64,000 nucleotides of DNA from Gammaproteobacteria bacterium. Its GTDB lineage: Bacteria; Pseudomonadota; Gammaproteobacteria; Pseudomonadales; Halieaceae. The translations under genes were made by a program, and so were the position numbers. The stretch spans positions 1 through 64,000 of the forward strand of contig JAACDF010000009.1 of NCBI GenBank assembly GCA_009937065.1. The letters are read 5' to 3'. The notes beneath the pieces were generated by a model. It was not told the origin of the DNA, searched no databases, and saw only the letters and a program-made list of their open reading frames with translations. Shown piece after piece: positions 51,731-61,787 of this stretch (position 1 is the first letter of the stretch; each line of letters begins with the position of its first letter).

Positions 51731-53979
51731 CCCTCGGCGATGGCCAGTCCGCTGACCTTTTGGAAGCCCTTTGGCAAGCGATTGCCTCGGCGGCCACGCT
51801 CCCCACGGTAGTTCTCGAGATCGGATAACTTTAGCTTTAAGTACTGGCGGCCAGACTGGACTTGCACCACATCGCCATCTCCGAAAACCAATAGCCCTAC
51901 CAAGAGTTCCTCGCGAGCCTGCGCTCTAGAAGACGGAATACCTATAATTTTATTTCCCTTACCCTTCGCGAGCTCGGGCAAATCTGCGAGTGGGAATACC
52001 AGCAGTCGGCCTTCAGACGTCGCCGCCGCAACCAATAAATTTTGTCGCTCGGGTACGTTAACAGGAGGCATCACCTGCGACCCTTTAGGCAGGCTCAATA
52101 CCGCCTTCCCCGCCTTATTTTTGGCTACCAGATCGCTGAATTTCGCAACAAAGCCATAGCCAGCATCGGTGGCTAACAAGAACTTTTGATGCTGTGTTCC
52201 CGTCATCAAGCCCTCGAAGGTAGCTCCGGAAGGAGGCGCAATTCGCCCGGTCAGCGGCTCACCCTGACCTCGCGCTGATGGGAGTTGATGCGTCGGTAGA
52301 GAATAGGCTCTTCCCGTCGAATCAAATACCACAGTGGTTTGATTACTCCGCCCTAGTGCAGAAAATTTGTAGGCATCGCCTGACTTGTAATTCAATGTCT
52401 CTGGATCGATGTCATGGCCCTTGGCCGCTCGAATCCACCCTTTCTCAGAGAGGACAATGGTCATTGGATCTGCGCTGGTTAGCTCAAGTTCAGAGAACGC
52501 CTTGGCCTCGTCAACCTGAACCAAGCGCGACCGACGGTCATCACCGTACTCATCGGCAATAGCGACTAGCTCACCGCGAATGAGCTTAGTCATGAGGGCA
52601 TTACTACCGAGTGTTTTCTGAAGTGAGTCTCGCTCGTCACTCAACTCGGACTGCTCACCACGGATCTTCATCTCCTCGAGCTTTGCCAAATTCCGTAGCT
52701 TTAAGTCGAGGATAGCGTCGGCCTGTATATCGGATAAGGAGAATCTCGCCATCAGTTCCTGTTTCGGCTCTTCCTCCTCTCGGATAATGCGAATCACCTC
52801 GTCAATATTTAGATAGGCGACTAGGTAACCCTCTAGAATGTGAAGGCGTTTGAGCACCTTCTCAAGGCGATACTCGAGTCGTCTACGCACTGTCTGACGT
52901 CGGAACTGAACCCAGTCGCGCAGCAGCATGTCCAGAGAACGCACACCCGGGCGTCCATTCATGCCAATTACGTTGAGATTCACCCGATAGCTTCGTTCCA
53001 GATCAGTCGTGGCAAACAAGTGACTCATCATGGCATCGAGATCGACTCGATTGGAGCGAGGAACAATGACCAGGCGGGTGGGATGCTCGTGGTCAGATTC
53101 ATCACGCAGATCCGACACCATAGGAAGCTTTTTAGCCTGCATCTGGGCGGCGATTTGCTCGAGCACCTTTGAGCCTGACACCTGGTAAGGCAGGGCATGA
53201 AGAACGACTGCACCGTCTTCCCGCCTCCAGGCTGCACGCATACGAATACTGCCGCGCCCAGTTCTATAAATGTCACGCACCTCTTCCGGCGACGTAGTGA
53301 TCTGGGCGTCCGTTGGGAAGTCAGGCGCCTGAATATGACCACAAAGCGCGTCAATGGTGGCTTCAGGATGATCAAGAAGGTGGATCGTTGCGTTGACAAC
53401 CTCTCGCAGATTGTGGGGAGGGATATCGGTGGCCATACCGACTGCTATACCCGTGGTCCCATTTAGGAGGAGGTTGGGCACCTGAGCAGGAAGCACCATG
53501 GGCTCATCCATGCTCCCATCAAAGTTTGGCTGCCAATCGACCGTGCCCTGTCCGAGCTCCCCCAACAGCACGTCGGCATATTTGGTCAGCTTTGACTCTG
53601 TATACCGCATGGCCGCAAATGACTTTGGATCGTCTGCCGACCCCCAGTTTCCTTGACCATCAATAAGGGGGTATCGATACGAGAAATCCTGCGCCATCAA
53701 TACCATAGCTTCGTAGGCTGCGCTGTCACCGTGCGGGTGGAACTTACCGATCACATCGCCCACAGTTCGGGCCGACTTCTTGTATTTAGCAGAGGACTTC
53801 AATCCCAATTCGCTCATCGCGTAGACAATTCTTCGCTGAACAGGTTTCAAACCGTCACCCACGTGCGGCAGGGCACGATCGAGAATGACGTACATCGAAT
53901 AATCGAGATAAGCCTTCTCCGCATACTCCTTCAAGGAGAGGGTTTCGGTGGCTTGAGGGGCGTTAAAAAGGTCTGACAT
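51727..53979 (-). CDS. parC: DNA topoisomerase IV subunit A
   Basis: ParC is the DNA-cutting subunit of topoisomerase IV, which unlinks daughter chromosomes. The 750-residue protein begins [37 protein letters not shown], has the quinolone-region [29 protein letters not shown] with Ser and catalytic Tyr in [10 protein letters not shown], and a GyrA-like winged helix and tower. The C-terminal beta-pinwheel (about 500-740) has the degenerate GyrA boxes expected of ParC. The QRP-quinolone serine (HGDS) is unmutated. parE is not adjacent within the window. Confidence 0.95.
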   Translation of the reverse strand: MSDLFNAPQATETLSLKEYAEKAYLDYSMYVILDRALPHVGDGLKPVQRRIVYAMSELGLKSSAKYKKSARTVGDVIGKFHPHGDSAAYEAMVLMAQDFSYRYPLIDGQGNWGSADDPKSFAAMRYTESKLTKYADVLLGELGQGTVDWQPNFDGSMDEPMVLPAQVPNLLLNGTTGIAVGMATDIPPHNLREVVNATIHLLDHPEATIDALCGHIQAPDFPTDAQITTSPEEVRDIYRTGRGSIRMRAAWRREDGAVVLHALPYQVSGSKVLEQIAAQMQAKKLPMVSDLRDESDHEHPTRLVIVPRSNRVDLDAMMSHLFATTDLERSYRVNLNVIGMNGRPGVRSLDMLLRDWVQFRRQTVRRRLEYRLEKVLKRLHILEGYLVAYLNIDEVIRIIREEEEPKQELMARFSLSDIQADAILDLKLRNLAKLEEMKIRGEQSELSDERDSLQKTLGSNALMTKLIRGELVAIADEYGDDRRSRLVQVDEAKAFSELELTSADPMTIVLSEKGWIRAAKGHDIDPETLNYKSGDAYKFSALGRSNQTTVVFDSTGRAYSLPTHQLPSARGQGEPLTGRIAPPSGATFEGLMTGTQHQKFLLATDAGYGFVAKFSDLVAKNKAGKAVLSLPKGSQVMPPVNVPERQNLLVAAATSEGRLLVFPLADLPELAKGKGNKIIGIPSSRAQAREELLVGLLVFGDGDVVQVQSGRQYLKLKLSDLENYRGERGRRGNRLPKGFQKVSGLAIAEG

Positions 53980-54085
53980 AGAACCAAATCACCTTTGAGA
54001 ACAAATCGTTCGTTTTGTGGACGCTGAAGGGCCACGTCGTGATAGCCTTCACACGCTCAGATTATCTCACAGCAGTGACCCTAGC

Positions 54086-54538
54086 ATGGAACAAATTAAC
54101 TGGCGTTGGCGCCACTTCGACACAATGTCGGCAGCTGCGTGGCATGACATTCTCATGCTGCGAGCCGACGTGTTTGTCGTTGAGCAAGCCTGTGCATACA
54201 AAGATCCTGATCCTAAAGATATCGTCAGCTGGCACCTCACGGGTCACATGGGCGATGAACTAGTTGCAACCATGAGGGTCGTGCCGCCGGGAATAAGTTA
54301 TGACGAGTGCTCAATTGGCAGGGTGGTCGTACCTACATCACTCCGGGGACAACGCCGGGGTGTTGAGCTAATGAATGTGGGCATCGCCTTCTGCGAATCC
54401 CGCTGGAATTCAGGGATCAGAATCAGTGGCCAAGGCTACCTGAAAGGATTTTATGAGGCCCTAGGATTTGAAACGATCCACGGGCCCTATATGGAAGATG
54501 ATATTCCACATTACGAGATGCTAAAGCCTGGCACCTAA
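54086..54538 (+). CDS. elaA: ElaA-family GNAT N-acetyltransferase
   Basis: From ATG 54086 the protein is 150 residues; a longer frame from 54017 has no ribosome site. The sequence tracks E. coli ElaA: LMLRADVFVVEQACAYKDPDPKD, the acetyl-CoA binding IGRVVVPTSLRGQRRGVELM, then GQGYLKGFYEALGF and a final DDIPHYEML. ElaA-type proteins are GNAT acetyltransferases of unknown physiological substrate. The gene stands alone between divergent parC and convergent typA, whose stop lies one base away. Confidence 0.87.
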   Translation: MEQINWRWRHFDTMSAAAWHDILMLRADVFVVEQACAYKDPDPKDIVSWHLTGHMGDELVATMRVVPPGISYDECSIGRVVVPTSLRGQRRGVELMNVGIAFCESRWNSGIRISGQGYLKGFYEALGFETIHGPYMEDDIPHYEMLKPGT

Positions 54539-54539
54539 C

Positions 54540-56357
54540 TCAGGCGGCAGCCCGTGAAGCGCGCTTACGCTCGTGCTCGAGCAGCAGTTTTTTGCGCAGA
54601 CGAATACTGTTTGGCGTGACCTCGACGAGCTCATCGGAGTCGATAAACTCCAACGCCTGCTCAAGGGTGTGCAGAACCGGTGGCGTCAGAATCAATGCTT
54701 CATCCGTGCCCGAAGCCCTAACGTTTGTCAGCTGTTTAGCCTTGGTTGGATTCACAACCAGATCGTTACTGCGACTGTGCAGCCCTACGATCTGACCTTC
54801 GTAAACCTCGACGTTTGCCTCGATAAACAGACGACCTCGATCCTGCAAACTGTACAACGCATAAGCGAGCGTCTTTCCCTTGACCATGGACACAAGGACG
54901 CCATTGTTCCGCTGCGCCAGCTCAGCCTTGCTGACGGGTCCGTAGTGATCAAAAATATGCGTCATGATCCCACTGCCCGAAGTCAGGGTCATAAACATCG
55001 AGCGAAACCCAATCAACCCACGAGCTGGAACGATGAACTCCAATCGAACACGCCCGCTCGTATCTTGGACCATGTTCTTCATCTCTGCCCGGCGCTGGCC
55101 GAGCTCTTCCATCACGCCACCCTGATGTTGCGACTCACAATCGATAACCAGCTGCTCGTAAGGTTCGCAGAGCTGACCATCAATCTCTTTCTGAATAACC
55201 TCAGGTCTCGATACTCCGAGCTCAAAGCCCTCGCGCCGCATGCTCTCTATTAAGACAGACAGATGTAGCTCGCCGCGTCCAGAGACCACGAATTTATCGG
55301 GGCTATCGCCCTGCTCAACCCGCAGTGCCACATTGTGGATGAGCTCTCGATCCAGTCTCTCTTTGATGTTGCGCGAGGTGACGTACTTTCCCTCAAGCCC
55401 TGCGAAAGGCGAATCGTTGACCTGAAACGTCATGCTGACTGTCGGCTCGTCAACCGATAGCGGAGCGAGTGGCTCAGCAGCCAAAGGGTCACATAAGGTG
55501 TCAGAGATATTGAGCGCATCAATCCCGGTAACACAAACAATATCGCCCGCTTCTGCCATATCCACGTCGATACGCTCAAGTCCGTGATAGCCCATGACCT
55601 GCAGGATTTTGCCGCTTCGGGAGCCCGACTCGCGATCAACAACAGACACTTGTGTATTTGGCGATAGCTTGCCACGAGTAATTCTACCCACACCGATGAC
55701 GCCAACGTAGCTGTTGTAATCGAGTGCAGAAATCTGCATTTGAAACGGCCCCTGAGAGTTCACTTCGGGCGCCGATACATGGTCAATGATCATCTGAAAC
55801 AGTGGCTCCATGTCTTCGGACATATTGTCAGGATCATCGCCTGCAATTCCATTGAGCGCAGAAGCGTAAATAATGGGGAAATCTAATTGCTCTTCAGTCG
55901 CTCCGAGCGAATCGAAGAGATCAAAGACTTGATCGATTACCCAATCAGGACGTGCGCCGGGACGATCAATTTTGTTCACGACGAGGACAGGGTTCAAACC
56001 TCGCTCGAATGCCTTTGAGGTGACGAACCGTGTTTGCGGCATGGGCCCGTCAACGGCGTCCACGATCAGCAATACGCTATCGACCATCGACAACACACGC
56101 TCGACCTCGCCACCAAAATCCGCGTGTCCGGGCGTATCTACAATATTGATGCGGAAATCGTTCCACTTAATAGCGGTGTTTTTGGCGAGGATGGTAATCC
56201 CGCGCTCACGCTCTTGATCGTTAGAGTCCATTATTCGCTCTGCACCCTGACTCTTACGATCAAGCGTTCCAGACTGCTGTAACAGGCAGTCGACTAAGGT
56301 CGTTTTTCCATGATCAACGTGCGCGATAATCGCGATATTTCGAAGATTCTCAATCAC
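54540..56357 (-). CDS. typA: GTP-binding protein TypA/BipA
   Basis: TypA is a ribosome-binding translational GTPase needed under cold and other stress and for 50S assembly. The 605-residue protein has G1 [12 protein letters not shown], the switch I segment [18 protein letters not shown]3 [14 protein letters not shown] and G4 [11 protein letters not shown], then domains II, III and V and the C-terminal TypA-specific domain ([40 protein letters not shown]). Length matches E. coli (607). Its start is about 365 bases from glnA and the two are divergent, as in many gammaproteobacteria. Confidence 0.96.
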   Translation of the reverse strand: MIENLRNIAIIAHVDHGKTTLVDCLLQQSGTLDRKSQGAERIMDSNDQERERGITILAKNTAIKWNDFRINIVDTPGHADFGGEVERVLSMVDSVLLIVDAVDGPMPQTRFVTSKAFERGLNPVLVVNKIDRPGARPDWVIDQVFDLFDSLGATEEQLDFPIIYASALNGIAGDDPDNMSEDMEPLFQMIIDHVSAPEVNSQGPFQMQISALDYNSYVGVIGVGRITRGKLSPNTQVSVVDRESGSRSGKILQVMGYHGLERIDVDMAEAGDIVCVTGIDALNISDTLCDPLAAEPLAPLSVDEPTVSMTFQVNDSPFAGLEGKYVTSRNIKERLDRELIHNVALRVEQGDSPDKFVVSGRGELHLSVLIESMRREGFELGVSRPEVIQKEIDGQLCEPYEQLVIDCESQHQGGVMEELGQRRAEMKNMVQDTSGRVRLEFIVPARGLIGFRSMFMTLTSGSGIMTHIFDHYGPVSKAELAQRNNGVLVSMVKGKTLAYALYSLQDRGRLFIEANVEVYEGQIVGLHSRSNDLVVNPTKAKQLTNVRASGTDEALILTPPVLHTLEQALEFIDSDELVEVTPNSIRLRKKLLLEHERKRASRAAA

Positions 56358-56491
56358 TTCTCAGTTCTCAGTTTGGTGGTTTCGTGAGGCGCGCGGACTT
56401 TACCACAGTCGAAGAGAGTGTAGGTCTGGTAATTCTGCCGTGATCCGACGCCTTCTAAGGGCAATCGTCCTGATTACGACAACCGTCAAAT

Positions 56492-56508
56492 TGCACTAAA
56501 AAAGTGCG
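56492..56508. promoter_or_regulatory. NtrC-like binding site 1 upstream of glnA
   Basis: TGCACTAAAAAAGTGCG matches the NtrC dyad (TGCAC-N7-GTGCA) in nine of ten arm positions. It lies about 130 bases upstream of the sigma-54 promoter, the usual enhancer distance. Confidence 0.7.
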
Positions 56509-56521
56509 TAGTTTGTTTGTA

Positions 56522-56538
56522 TGCACTATTATTGGGCG
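56522..56538. promoter_or_regulatory. Weaker NtrC-like site 2 upstream of glnA
   Basis: TGCACTATTATTGGGCG keeps one full half-site (TGCAC) and a diverged second half. It is centred 30 bases, about three helical turns, from site 1, the spacing seen for paired NtrC sites at E. coli glnA. Confidence 0.5.
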
Positions 56539-56622
56539 TGTAAATTTTCCTACTTATCTAATTTATTCAGAAATAAAGATTAAAATCAGTTATTTACGGG
56601 AATTTTTGAGCTACAGTCCTGC

Positions 56623-56638
56623 TGGCACGCTGCTTGCT
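56623..56638 (+). promoter_or_regulatory. Sigma-54 promoter of glnA
   Basis: TGGCACGCTGCTTGCT is a full match to the sigma-54 consensus TGGCAC-N5-TTGC, with GG and GC at -24 and -12. Transcription would start near 56650, leaving a leader of about 75 bases before the glnA ATG. Confidence 0.92.
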
Positions 56639-56723
56639 TCTATTAGTCAGTAAAGGTGCATTGCTAAAAATGTACGCACACAGAAACCGATTACATCGGG
56701 TTATTCAGTCCTTAGGAGGCAAC

Positions 56724-58130
56724 ATGTCAGAGCGCACGCTCAATTTGATTAAAGACAACGATATTCGTTGGGTAGACCTGCGATTTACCGATACCCGCGG
56801 TAAAGAGCAGCACGTAAGTATTCCTGCCAGCCAGGTCGACGAAGACTTTTTCGAAGACGGAAAGATGTTCGACGGCTCATCTATCGCAGGCTGGAAGGGC
56901 ATCAACGAATCAGACATGATCCTCATGCCCGATGACAGCACTTCAGTCATCGACCCTTTCACTGATGACGCCACCGTCATCCTGCGTTGTGACATTGTAG
57001 AGCCTTCAACCATGCAGGGTTACGAGCGCGATCCGCGCAGCGTAGCAAAGCGCGCAGAGGCGTACCTCACATCAACAGGTCTAGGTGACACAGCATTCTT
57101 CGGTCCTGAGCCGGAGTTCTTTGTCTTTGACGACGTGAAATTTAAAGTCGAGATGCAAGGCGCAAGCTATGCAATCAACTCCGAGGAAGCTGCGTGGGCT
57201 TCAAATGACGATTTCGAAGAAGGAAATACGGGACACCGCCCCGGCGTCAAAGGTGGCTACTTTCCCGTTCCACCCGTAGATTCGCTGCACGATATCCGAG
57301 CTGCAATGTGTTCAGCAATGGAGCAGATGGGCCTTGATGTGGAAGTACACCACCACGAAGTAGGAACAGCTGGTCAGTGTGAAATCGGCATCCGTTTTAA
57401 CACACTGGTTGCGAAGGCCGACGAGGTACAGATTCTCAAGTACTGCGTACACAACGTTGCACACGCCTATGGTAAGACGGCCACCTTCATGCCTAAGCCA
57501 CTGGTTGGCGATAACGGCTCTGGCATGCACGTACACCAAAGCGTTTCCAAGGACGGCGTGAATACGTTCGCAGGTGACGAGTACGCAGGCTTGTCAGAGA
57601 CCGCTCTTTATTACATCGGCGGAATCATCAAGCACGCGCGCGCCATCAATGCCTTCGCGAACGCATCAACAAACAGCTACAAGCGCTTGGTACCTGGCTT
57701 CGAGGCACCGGTTATGCTGGCCTACTCGGCTCGCAACCGTTCTGCATCGATCCGAATTCCTTACGAACCCTCGCCAAAGGGTAAGCGTATTGAAGTTCGC
57801 TTTGGTGACCCAACAGCCAACCCGTATCTCTGCTTTGCAGCGATGCTGATGGCCGGCCTTGATGGTATTCAGAACAAGATTCACCCGGGCGAGGCGGCTG
57901 ATAAGGACCTCTACGACCTACCTGCGGAAGAGGCTGCAACGATTCCAACAGTTGCATCAACGCTTGAGATGGCTCTCGATGCGCTAGATGCGGATCGTGA
58001 CTTCCTAACGGCCGGCGGTGTTTTCACCAACGACATGATCGATGGCTACATCGAACTGAAGCGTGGCGAAGTTGAACGTTTGAACATGACAACTCACCCA
58101 GTTGAGTTCGACATGTACTACTCAGTCTGA
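56724..58130 (+). CDS. glnA: Glutamine synthetase type I
   Basis: GlnA makes glutamine from glutamate and ammonia. The start is ATG 56724, with AGGAGG five bases upstream, giving 468 residues (E. coli 469); an upstream frame would begin before the sigma-54 transcript starts its leader. Motifs [13 protein letters not shown], the catalytic-loop [28 protein letters not shown], the ATP-binding [16 protein letters not shown] and NRSASIRIP are all present. The tyrosine adenylylation site is intact (KDLYDLP), so GlnE-type control is expected. A sigma-54 promoter with NtrC-like sites precedes it and a strong terminator follows. Confidence 0.97.
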   Translation: MSERTLNLIKDNDIRWVDLRFTDTRGKEQHVSIPASQVDEDFFEDGKMFDGSSIAGWKGINESDMILMPDDSTSVIDPFTDDATVILRCDIVEPSTMQGYERDPRSVAKRAEAYLTSTGLGDTAFFGPEPEFFVFDDVKFKVEMQGASYAINSEEAAWASNDDFEEGNTGHRPGVKGGYFPVPPVDSLHDIRAAMCSAMEQMGLDVEVHHHEVGTAGQCEIGIRFNTLVAKADEVQILKYCVHNVAHAYGKTATFMPKPLVGDNGSGMHVHQSVSKDGVNTFAGDEYAGLSETALYYIGGIIKHARAINAFANASTNSYKRLVPGFEAPVMLAYSARNRSASIRIPYEPSPKGKRIEVRFGDPTANPYLCFAAMLMAGLDGIQNKIHPGEAADKDLYDLPAEEAATIPTVASTLEMALDALDADRDFLTAGGVFTNDMIDGYIELKRGEVERLNMTTHPVEFDMYYSV

Positions 58131-58142
58131 TGTCACAACAGG

Positions 58143-58174
58143 AAAAGCCCGCGACACACTGCGGGCTTTTTTTT
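58143..58174 (+). terminator. Rho-independent terminator of glnA
   Basis: A 9-base stem AAAGCCCGC/GCGGGCTTT (58144-58152 and 58161-58169) with an 8-base loop is followed by a run of T residues to 58174. It begins 13 bases after the glnA stop and separates glnA from the DUF4124-ntrB-ntrC unit. Confidence 0.92.
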
Positions 58175-58212
58175 GGCTTCAAATTTAATGACAAAAGACA
58201 TCCACCTCTCAT

Positions 58213-58231
58213 TTGCACTGAAACGGTGCAA
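58213..58231. promoter_or_regulatory. Perfect NtrC-like palindrome before the DUF4124-ntrB-ntrC unit
   Basis: TTGCACTGAAACGGTGCAA has perfect 6-base arms (TTGCAC/GTGCAA) matching the NtrC dyad TGCAC-N7-GTGCA in full. It ends 14 bases before the ATG at 58246. In E. coli a similar site at the glnL promoter lets NtrC limit its own expression; the position here suggests the same autoregulation. Confidence 0.75.
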
Positions 58232-58245
58232 AAAAGCGTGACCGA

Positions 58246-58806
58246 ATGGTGAAACAGTTAACACACATCAGCAGATTCTGTGCATTGATCAGTGCGATCT
58301 TGGCTATGTCCACGCTGGCAGCCACAACGGATATCTACAAATCCGTCGATAAAAATGGTGTCGTGACGTTTAGCGATGTGCCGCCGGTAAAGAGTGCAGG
58401 AACCCAAAACATCACCATCAAGCCCAATGCAACAAACTCGATGCCCGGACTAAGGTCGATAGGATCGGATCCAGGGACAGTAACTAGCGACGCGCCAGCC
58501 CCCAACAGTGTCTCCATCGCTTCACCTGAAAACAACGCAACCATTCCTATGGGTGCTGGCATCTTCGACGTGACTGCCGAGCTTGGTACTCCTCTTGTGG
58601 ATGGTGAATTACTCGCCCTTTATCTCGATGACGAACTGGTGGATACCCCGCAAACAAGCAATGTTTGGACTCTCACTTACGTGATCCGTGGTCCACATAC
58701 ACTTCAAGTGCGACGACTCTCGAGCACAGGTGCGACGGTAAGTGAATCGGGAGTCATCACGATTTTTGTGCTGCGGCCTTCGGTATTACGAGGCGCGCCC
58801 CGATGA
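58246..58806 (+). CDS. DUF4124 domain periplasmic protein
   Basis: The 186-residue protein has a signal peptide (CALISAILAMSTLAA), then the DUF4124 motif TDIYKSVDKNGVVTFSDVPP, a proline- and serine-rich linker, and a C-terminal beta domain of Ig-like character (ISPENNATIP-type, VDGELLALYLDDELVD, GPHTLQVRRLSSTGATVSESGVITIFVLRP). Function is unknown; the fold suggests cell-envelope binding. It overlaps the start of ntrB by four bases (ATGA), so its translation is coupled to the nitrogen sensor. It lies downstream of the glnA terminator and of an NtrC-like palindrome. Confidence 0.82.
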   Translation: MVKQLTHISRFCALISAILAMSTLAATTDIYKSVDKNGVVTFSDVPPVKSAGTQNITIKPNATNSMPGLRSIGSDPGTVTSDAPAPNSVSIASPENNATIPMGAGIFDVTAELGTPLVDGELLALYLDDELVDTPQTSNVWTLTYVIRGPHTLQVRRLSSTGATVSESGVITIFVLRPSVLRGAPR

Positions 58807-59870
58807 ACTTCACGCCGGGGTTCGACCTCGATTCGTTAACTACCAGCATTGTTCTTATCGATGAGCATGGCGTGGTTGACACCTTGAACCAGTCTGCGCA
58901 AGTGCTGTTGGAAACTTCATTGCAGAGAGCCTCAGGCAACCCGTTTGACGAGCTGGCACACGCTATCGGGCAAGGTGCCATCCAATGGCATGAAACGCTC
59001 TCGAACGCTGTGCGAACCCGATTACCGGCGGTTAGCCGTGATCTGAAGATTGCGCTTAAAACAGGGAAAGACATCACCGTTGACGTGGTAATTACTCCTC
59101 TAAATTACGAGCGAGACTCGCGTATTTTGCTTGAAATGTCGCCGTTGGATCGCGCACGCGCCATTAGCGAAACCGAAAATTTGCGGGAGGCACAACAGCG
59201 ACTTCATAACGTGGTCAAAGGCATGGCCCATGAAGTTAAAAATCCACTGGGCGGCATTCGCGGCGCGGCGCAGTTAATGGCTCGTAAATTCGACGATAGT
59301 GAGCTGGACGAATACGCCAACATCATTATTGCGGAGGTTGATCGCCTGCAAGCGTTGGTTGACCGTATGCTCGGCCCCCGAGAATCACTCGATAAACGAC
59401 CTATCAATATCCACGAAGTCACGGAGCGGGTTCGGCAGCTTATGGAAGCCGAAGCCGATAAAGAGCTCACTGTGATTAGAGATTATGACCCAAGCCTTCC
59501 AGAGTTTCTGGCCGATGCGGATCAACTGACCCAGGCCATTCTCAACATCGTTAGAAATGCATGGGAAGCATCAAAAACAGGCTGCCAAATCACGATCAAA
59601 ACTCGCAGTCGGCGTCAGTACACGTTGAACGGTTATAGACACAAACTCGTATGCGCCATCGACATCATCGACAACGGTCCCGGCATTCCAAATGACCTAA
59701 TGTCATCCATCTTCTTACCCATGGTCACGTCAAGACCCGAGGGTTCGGGGCTTGGCCTGTCCATCGCACAACTCACACTCACCCGCCACGGCGGGGTTAT
59801 ACAAGCCGTCAGTGAACCGGGTAATACCTGCTTCACACTGCTGGTACCTATGGAAGAAATGCATGACTGA
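58803..59870 (+). CDS. glnL: Nitrogen regulation sensor histidine kinase NtrB (GlnL)
   Basis: NtrB phosphorylates or dephosphorylates NtrC according to nitrogen status signalled by PII. The 355-residue soluble kinase has an N-terminal PAS domain (TSIVLIDEHGVVDTLNQSAQVLLE), the phosphoacceptor H-box KGMAHEVKNPLGGIRGAAQLM, N-box (QAILNIVRNAWEA), and G-boxes DNGPGIP and GSGLGLSIAQL. There are no membrane helices, as expected. It overlaps the DUF4124 gene upstream and ntrC downstream (8 bases). Confidence 0.95.
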   Translation: MNFTPGFDLDSLTTSIVLIDEHGVVDTLNQSAQVLLETSLQRASGNPFDELAHAIGQGAIQWHETLSNAVRTRLPAVSRDLKIALKTGKDITVDVVITPLNYERDSRILLEMSPLDRARAISETENLREAQQRLHNVVKGMAHEVKNPLGGIRGAAQLMARKFDDSELDEYANIIIAEVDRLQALVDRMLGPRESLDKRPINIHEVTERVRQLMEAEADKELTVIRDYDPSLPEFLADADQLTQAILNIVRNAWEASKTGCQITIKTRSRRQYTLNGYRHKLVCAIDIIDNGPGIPNDLMSSIFLPMVTSRPEGSGLGLSIAQLTLTRHGGVIQAVSEPGNTCFTLLVPMEEMHD

Positions 59871-61257
59871 TTCAAATGAAATTTGGGTAGTTGATGACGA
59901 TAGCTCAATCCGCTGGGTCATCGAAAAAGCGCTGTCTGGAGAGAGCATCTCTTGCAACAGCTTTGAATGCGCTGATGATTTACTGGCGGCACTCAAAACA
60001 GGGACGCCCAAAGCGATCATCAGCGACATCCGAATGCCGGGCATGGATGGCTTGGCTCTGCTCAGAGAGCTGAAATCGACGGTCCCCGATGTTCCGGTGA
60101 TTATTACCACTGCGCACTCGGACCTAGATAGCGCGGTCACCTCCTATGAATCCGGCGCATTCGAATATCTCCCCAAGCCCTTTGATATCGACGAAATGCT
60201 GGAGGTCGCTACGCGCGCACTCGCACACACCAATAAATTACCCGCTAACGGGAAAGCACTGGATAGCGGTGACAAGGAAATCATTGGAAACGCAGCCGCA
60301 ATGCAAGAGGTATTCCGAGCAATTGGACGCCTATCGCAGAGCTCAATCACTGTACTTATTAGCGGACAATCTGGTTCGGGAAAAGAGCTCGTTGCCCGGG
60401 CCTTACATCGCCATAGCCCGAGAGGGAGTGCGCCGTTCATTGCCCTCAACATGGCGGCGGTTCCAAAAGACTTGATGGAATCCGAACTTTTTGGGCATGA
60501 GAAAGGTTCATTCACGGGCGCATCGGGAAAACGTGAAGGTCGCTTTGAACAGGCCAGCGGAGGCACCCTATTTCTAGACGAAATCGGCGACATGCCGCAC
60601 GACACACAGACCCGACTACTGAGAGTTCTTGCCGAGGGGGAGTTTTATCGGGTCGGTGGTGCCAGTGCCATCAAAACGGATGTCCGTGTGATTGCAGCAA
60701 CGCATCAAGATTTGCGTGAACTCGTTGCACGAGGCTTATTCAGAGAAGATCTCTATCACCGACTGAATGTGATCGGTATTAACGTGCCCAGGCTGTCAGA
60801 TCGAAGTGAGGACATTCCTCTGCTACTCAATCATTTCTTGAGCAAAGCAGCCGATGAGTTGGGGGTCCCAACGAAAGAGGTATCGACGCAGGTACGCAAC
60901 TATCTCAGCGCTCTTGACTGGCCCGGTAACGTCCGACAACTCGAGAATACCTGCCGTTGGCTAACGGTGATGGCAGCCGGCAATACAATCCTTATGAACG
61001 ATCTGCCACCAGAACTCACAGTGAATGCTGACACCGAGGGCAAGGGATCTGGCTCGTGGGAAAAGCAACTATCTGACTGGGTAAGAGCCAAACTACTGGC
61101 TGGTGAAACCAATGTGCTAAAGCAGGCTATGCCACAGATAGAGTCCATCATGATGAACGCTGCGCTGGAACACACTGCGGGTAGAAAAGCGGAGGCCGCT
61201 GAGCTTTTGGGATGGGGCCGAAACACCCTAACCCGCAAACTCAGCCAGCAACTCTAA
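59863..61257 (+). CDS. glnG: Nitrogen regulation response regulator NtrC (GlnG)
   Basis: NtrC-P binds enhancers and drives sigma-54 polymerase at glnA and other nitrogen genes. From ATG 59863 (464 residues, GGAAG upstream, overlapping ntrB) it has a receiver domain with phosphoacceptor Asp in ISDIRMPGMDG, a sigma-54 AAA+ domain with Walker A SGQSGSGKELVARALH, the sigma-54 contact loop, Walker B GGTLFLDEIGDM and the R-finger region, then a Fis-type helix-turn-helix (AEAAELLGWGRNTLTRKLSQ). The contact loop reads GSFTGA rather than the commoner GAFTGA. It ends one base before the convergent secB. Confidence 0.95.
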   Translation: MTDSNEIWVVDDDSSIRWVIEKALSGESISCNSFECADDLLAALKTGTPKAIISDIRMPGMDGLALLRELKSTVPDVPVIITTAHSDLDSAVTSYESGAFEYLPKPFDIDEMLEVATRALAHTNKLPANGKALDSGDKEIIGNAAAMQEVFRAIGRLSQSSITVLISGQSGSGKELVARALHRHSPRGSAPFIALNMAAVPKDLMESELFGHEKGSFTGASGKREGRFEQASGGTLFLDEIGDMPHDTQTRLLRVLAEGEFYRVGGASAIKTDVRVIAATHQDLRELVARGLFREDLYHRLNVIGINVPRLSDRSEDIPLLLNHFLSKAADELGVPTKEVSTQVRNYLSALDWPGNVRQLENTCRWLTVMAAGNTILMNDLPPELTVNADTEGKGSGSWEKQLSDWVRAKLLAGETNVLKQAMPQIESIMMNAALEHTAGRKAEAAELLGWGRNTLTRKLSQQL

Positions 61258-61764
61258 TTAATGAGTAGAGCCATCCGCGGGCTGCTCACCATCTTGTATT
61301 GAACCGCTCTGTGCCATCGCTTGATGATAAAGCGCGTCGAAATTAACCGGCGCCAACATCAGCGGAGGGAACCCGCCCTTGATGACCAAAGCATCGATCG
61401 CCTCGCGAGCATAAGGGAATAGAATGTTTGGAGCGACTGTCGCAAGTAGCTGCTTCAAAGGCTCTTCGTCGATACCCGCCGCAAAGAAAATACCGGCTTG
61501 CTGCACTTCCACCAGAAAGGCGTTCTTGTCTTCCATCTTAGCCGTCACGGTAATAGTGAGTACGACCTCATGATTACCCGTGTCGTCAGCCTTAGAAGAC
61601 CGTGTGTTCAAGTCAACATTAACATTTGGCTGCCAATTCTGACGAAAAATATCGGGTGACGCCGGCGACTCAAATGAGACGTCTTTTGCATAGATACGCT
61701 GCATCGTGAATTGCTGCTGAACCTGCTCTTCTTGCGCTGCCCCAGCAGCTTGGTCTTCCGCCAT
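61258..61764 (-). CDS. secB: Protein-export chaperone SecB
   Basis: SecB keeps precursors unfolded and hands them to SecA. The 168-residue protein has the family core: FTMQRIYAKDVSFESPASPDIFRQNWQP, VVLTITVTAKM, FLVEVQQAGIFFAAG, LATVAPNILFPYAREAIDALVIKGGFPPLMLAPVNFDALY. Acidic, flexible ends are normal. It is third in a rhodanese-grxC-secB run, 23 bases after grxC, the same order as E. coli yibN-grxC-secB. No gpsA follows; instead the ntrC gene abuts it tail-to-tail without a gap. Confidence 0.96.
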   Translation of the reverse strand: MAEDQAAGAAQEEQVQQQFTMQRIYAKDVSFESPASPDIFRQNWQPNVNVDLNTRSSKADDTGNHEVVLTITVTAKMEDKNAFLVEVQQAGIFFAAGIDEEPLKQLLATVAPNILFPYAREAIDALVIKGGFPPLMLAPVNFDALYHQAMAQSGSIQDGEQPADGSTH

Positions 61765-61787
61765 GGCGGTTACTCCTTTCTTGGTAC

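Noticed and set aside
54573-55253. 226-codon plus-strand frame opposite the 3' half of typA
   Set aside because: It is the antisense shadow of a strongly conserved typA; no family, no ribosome site.
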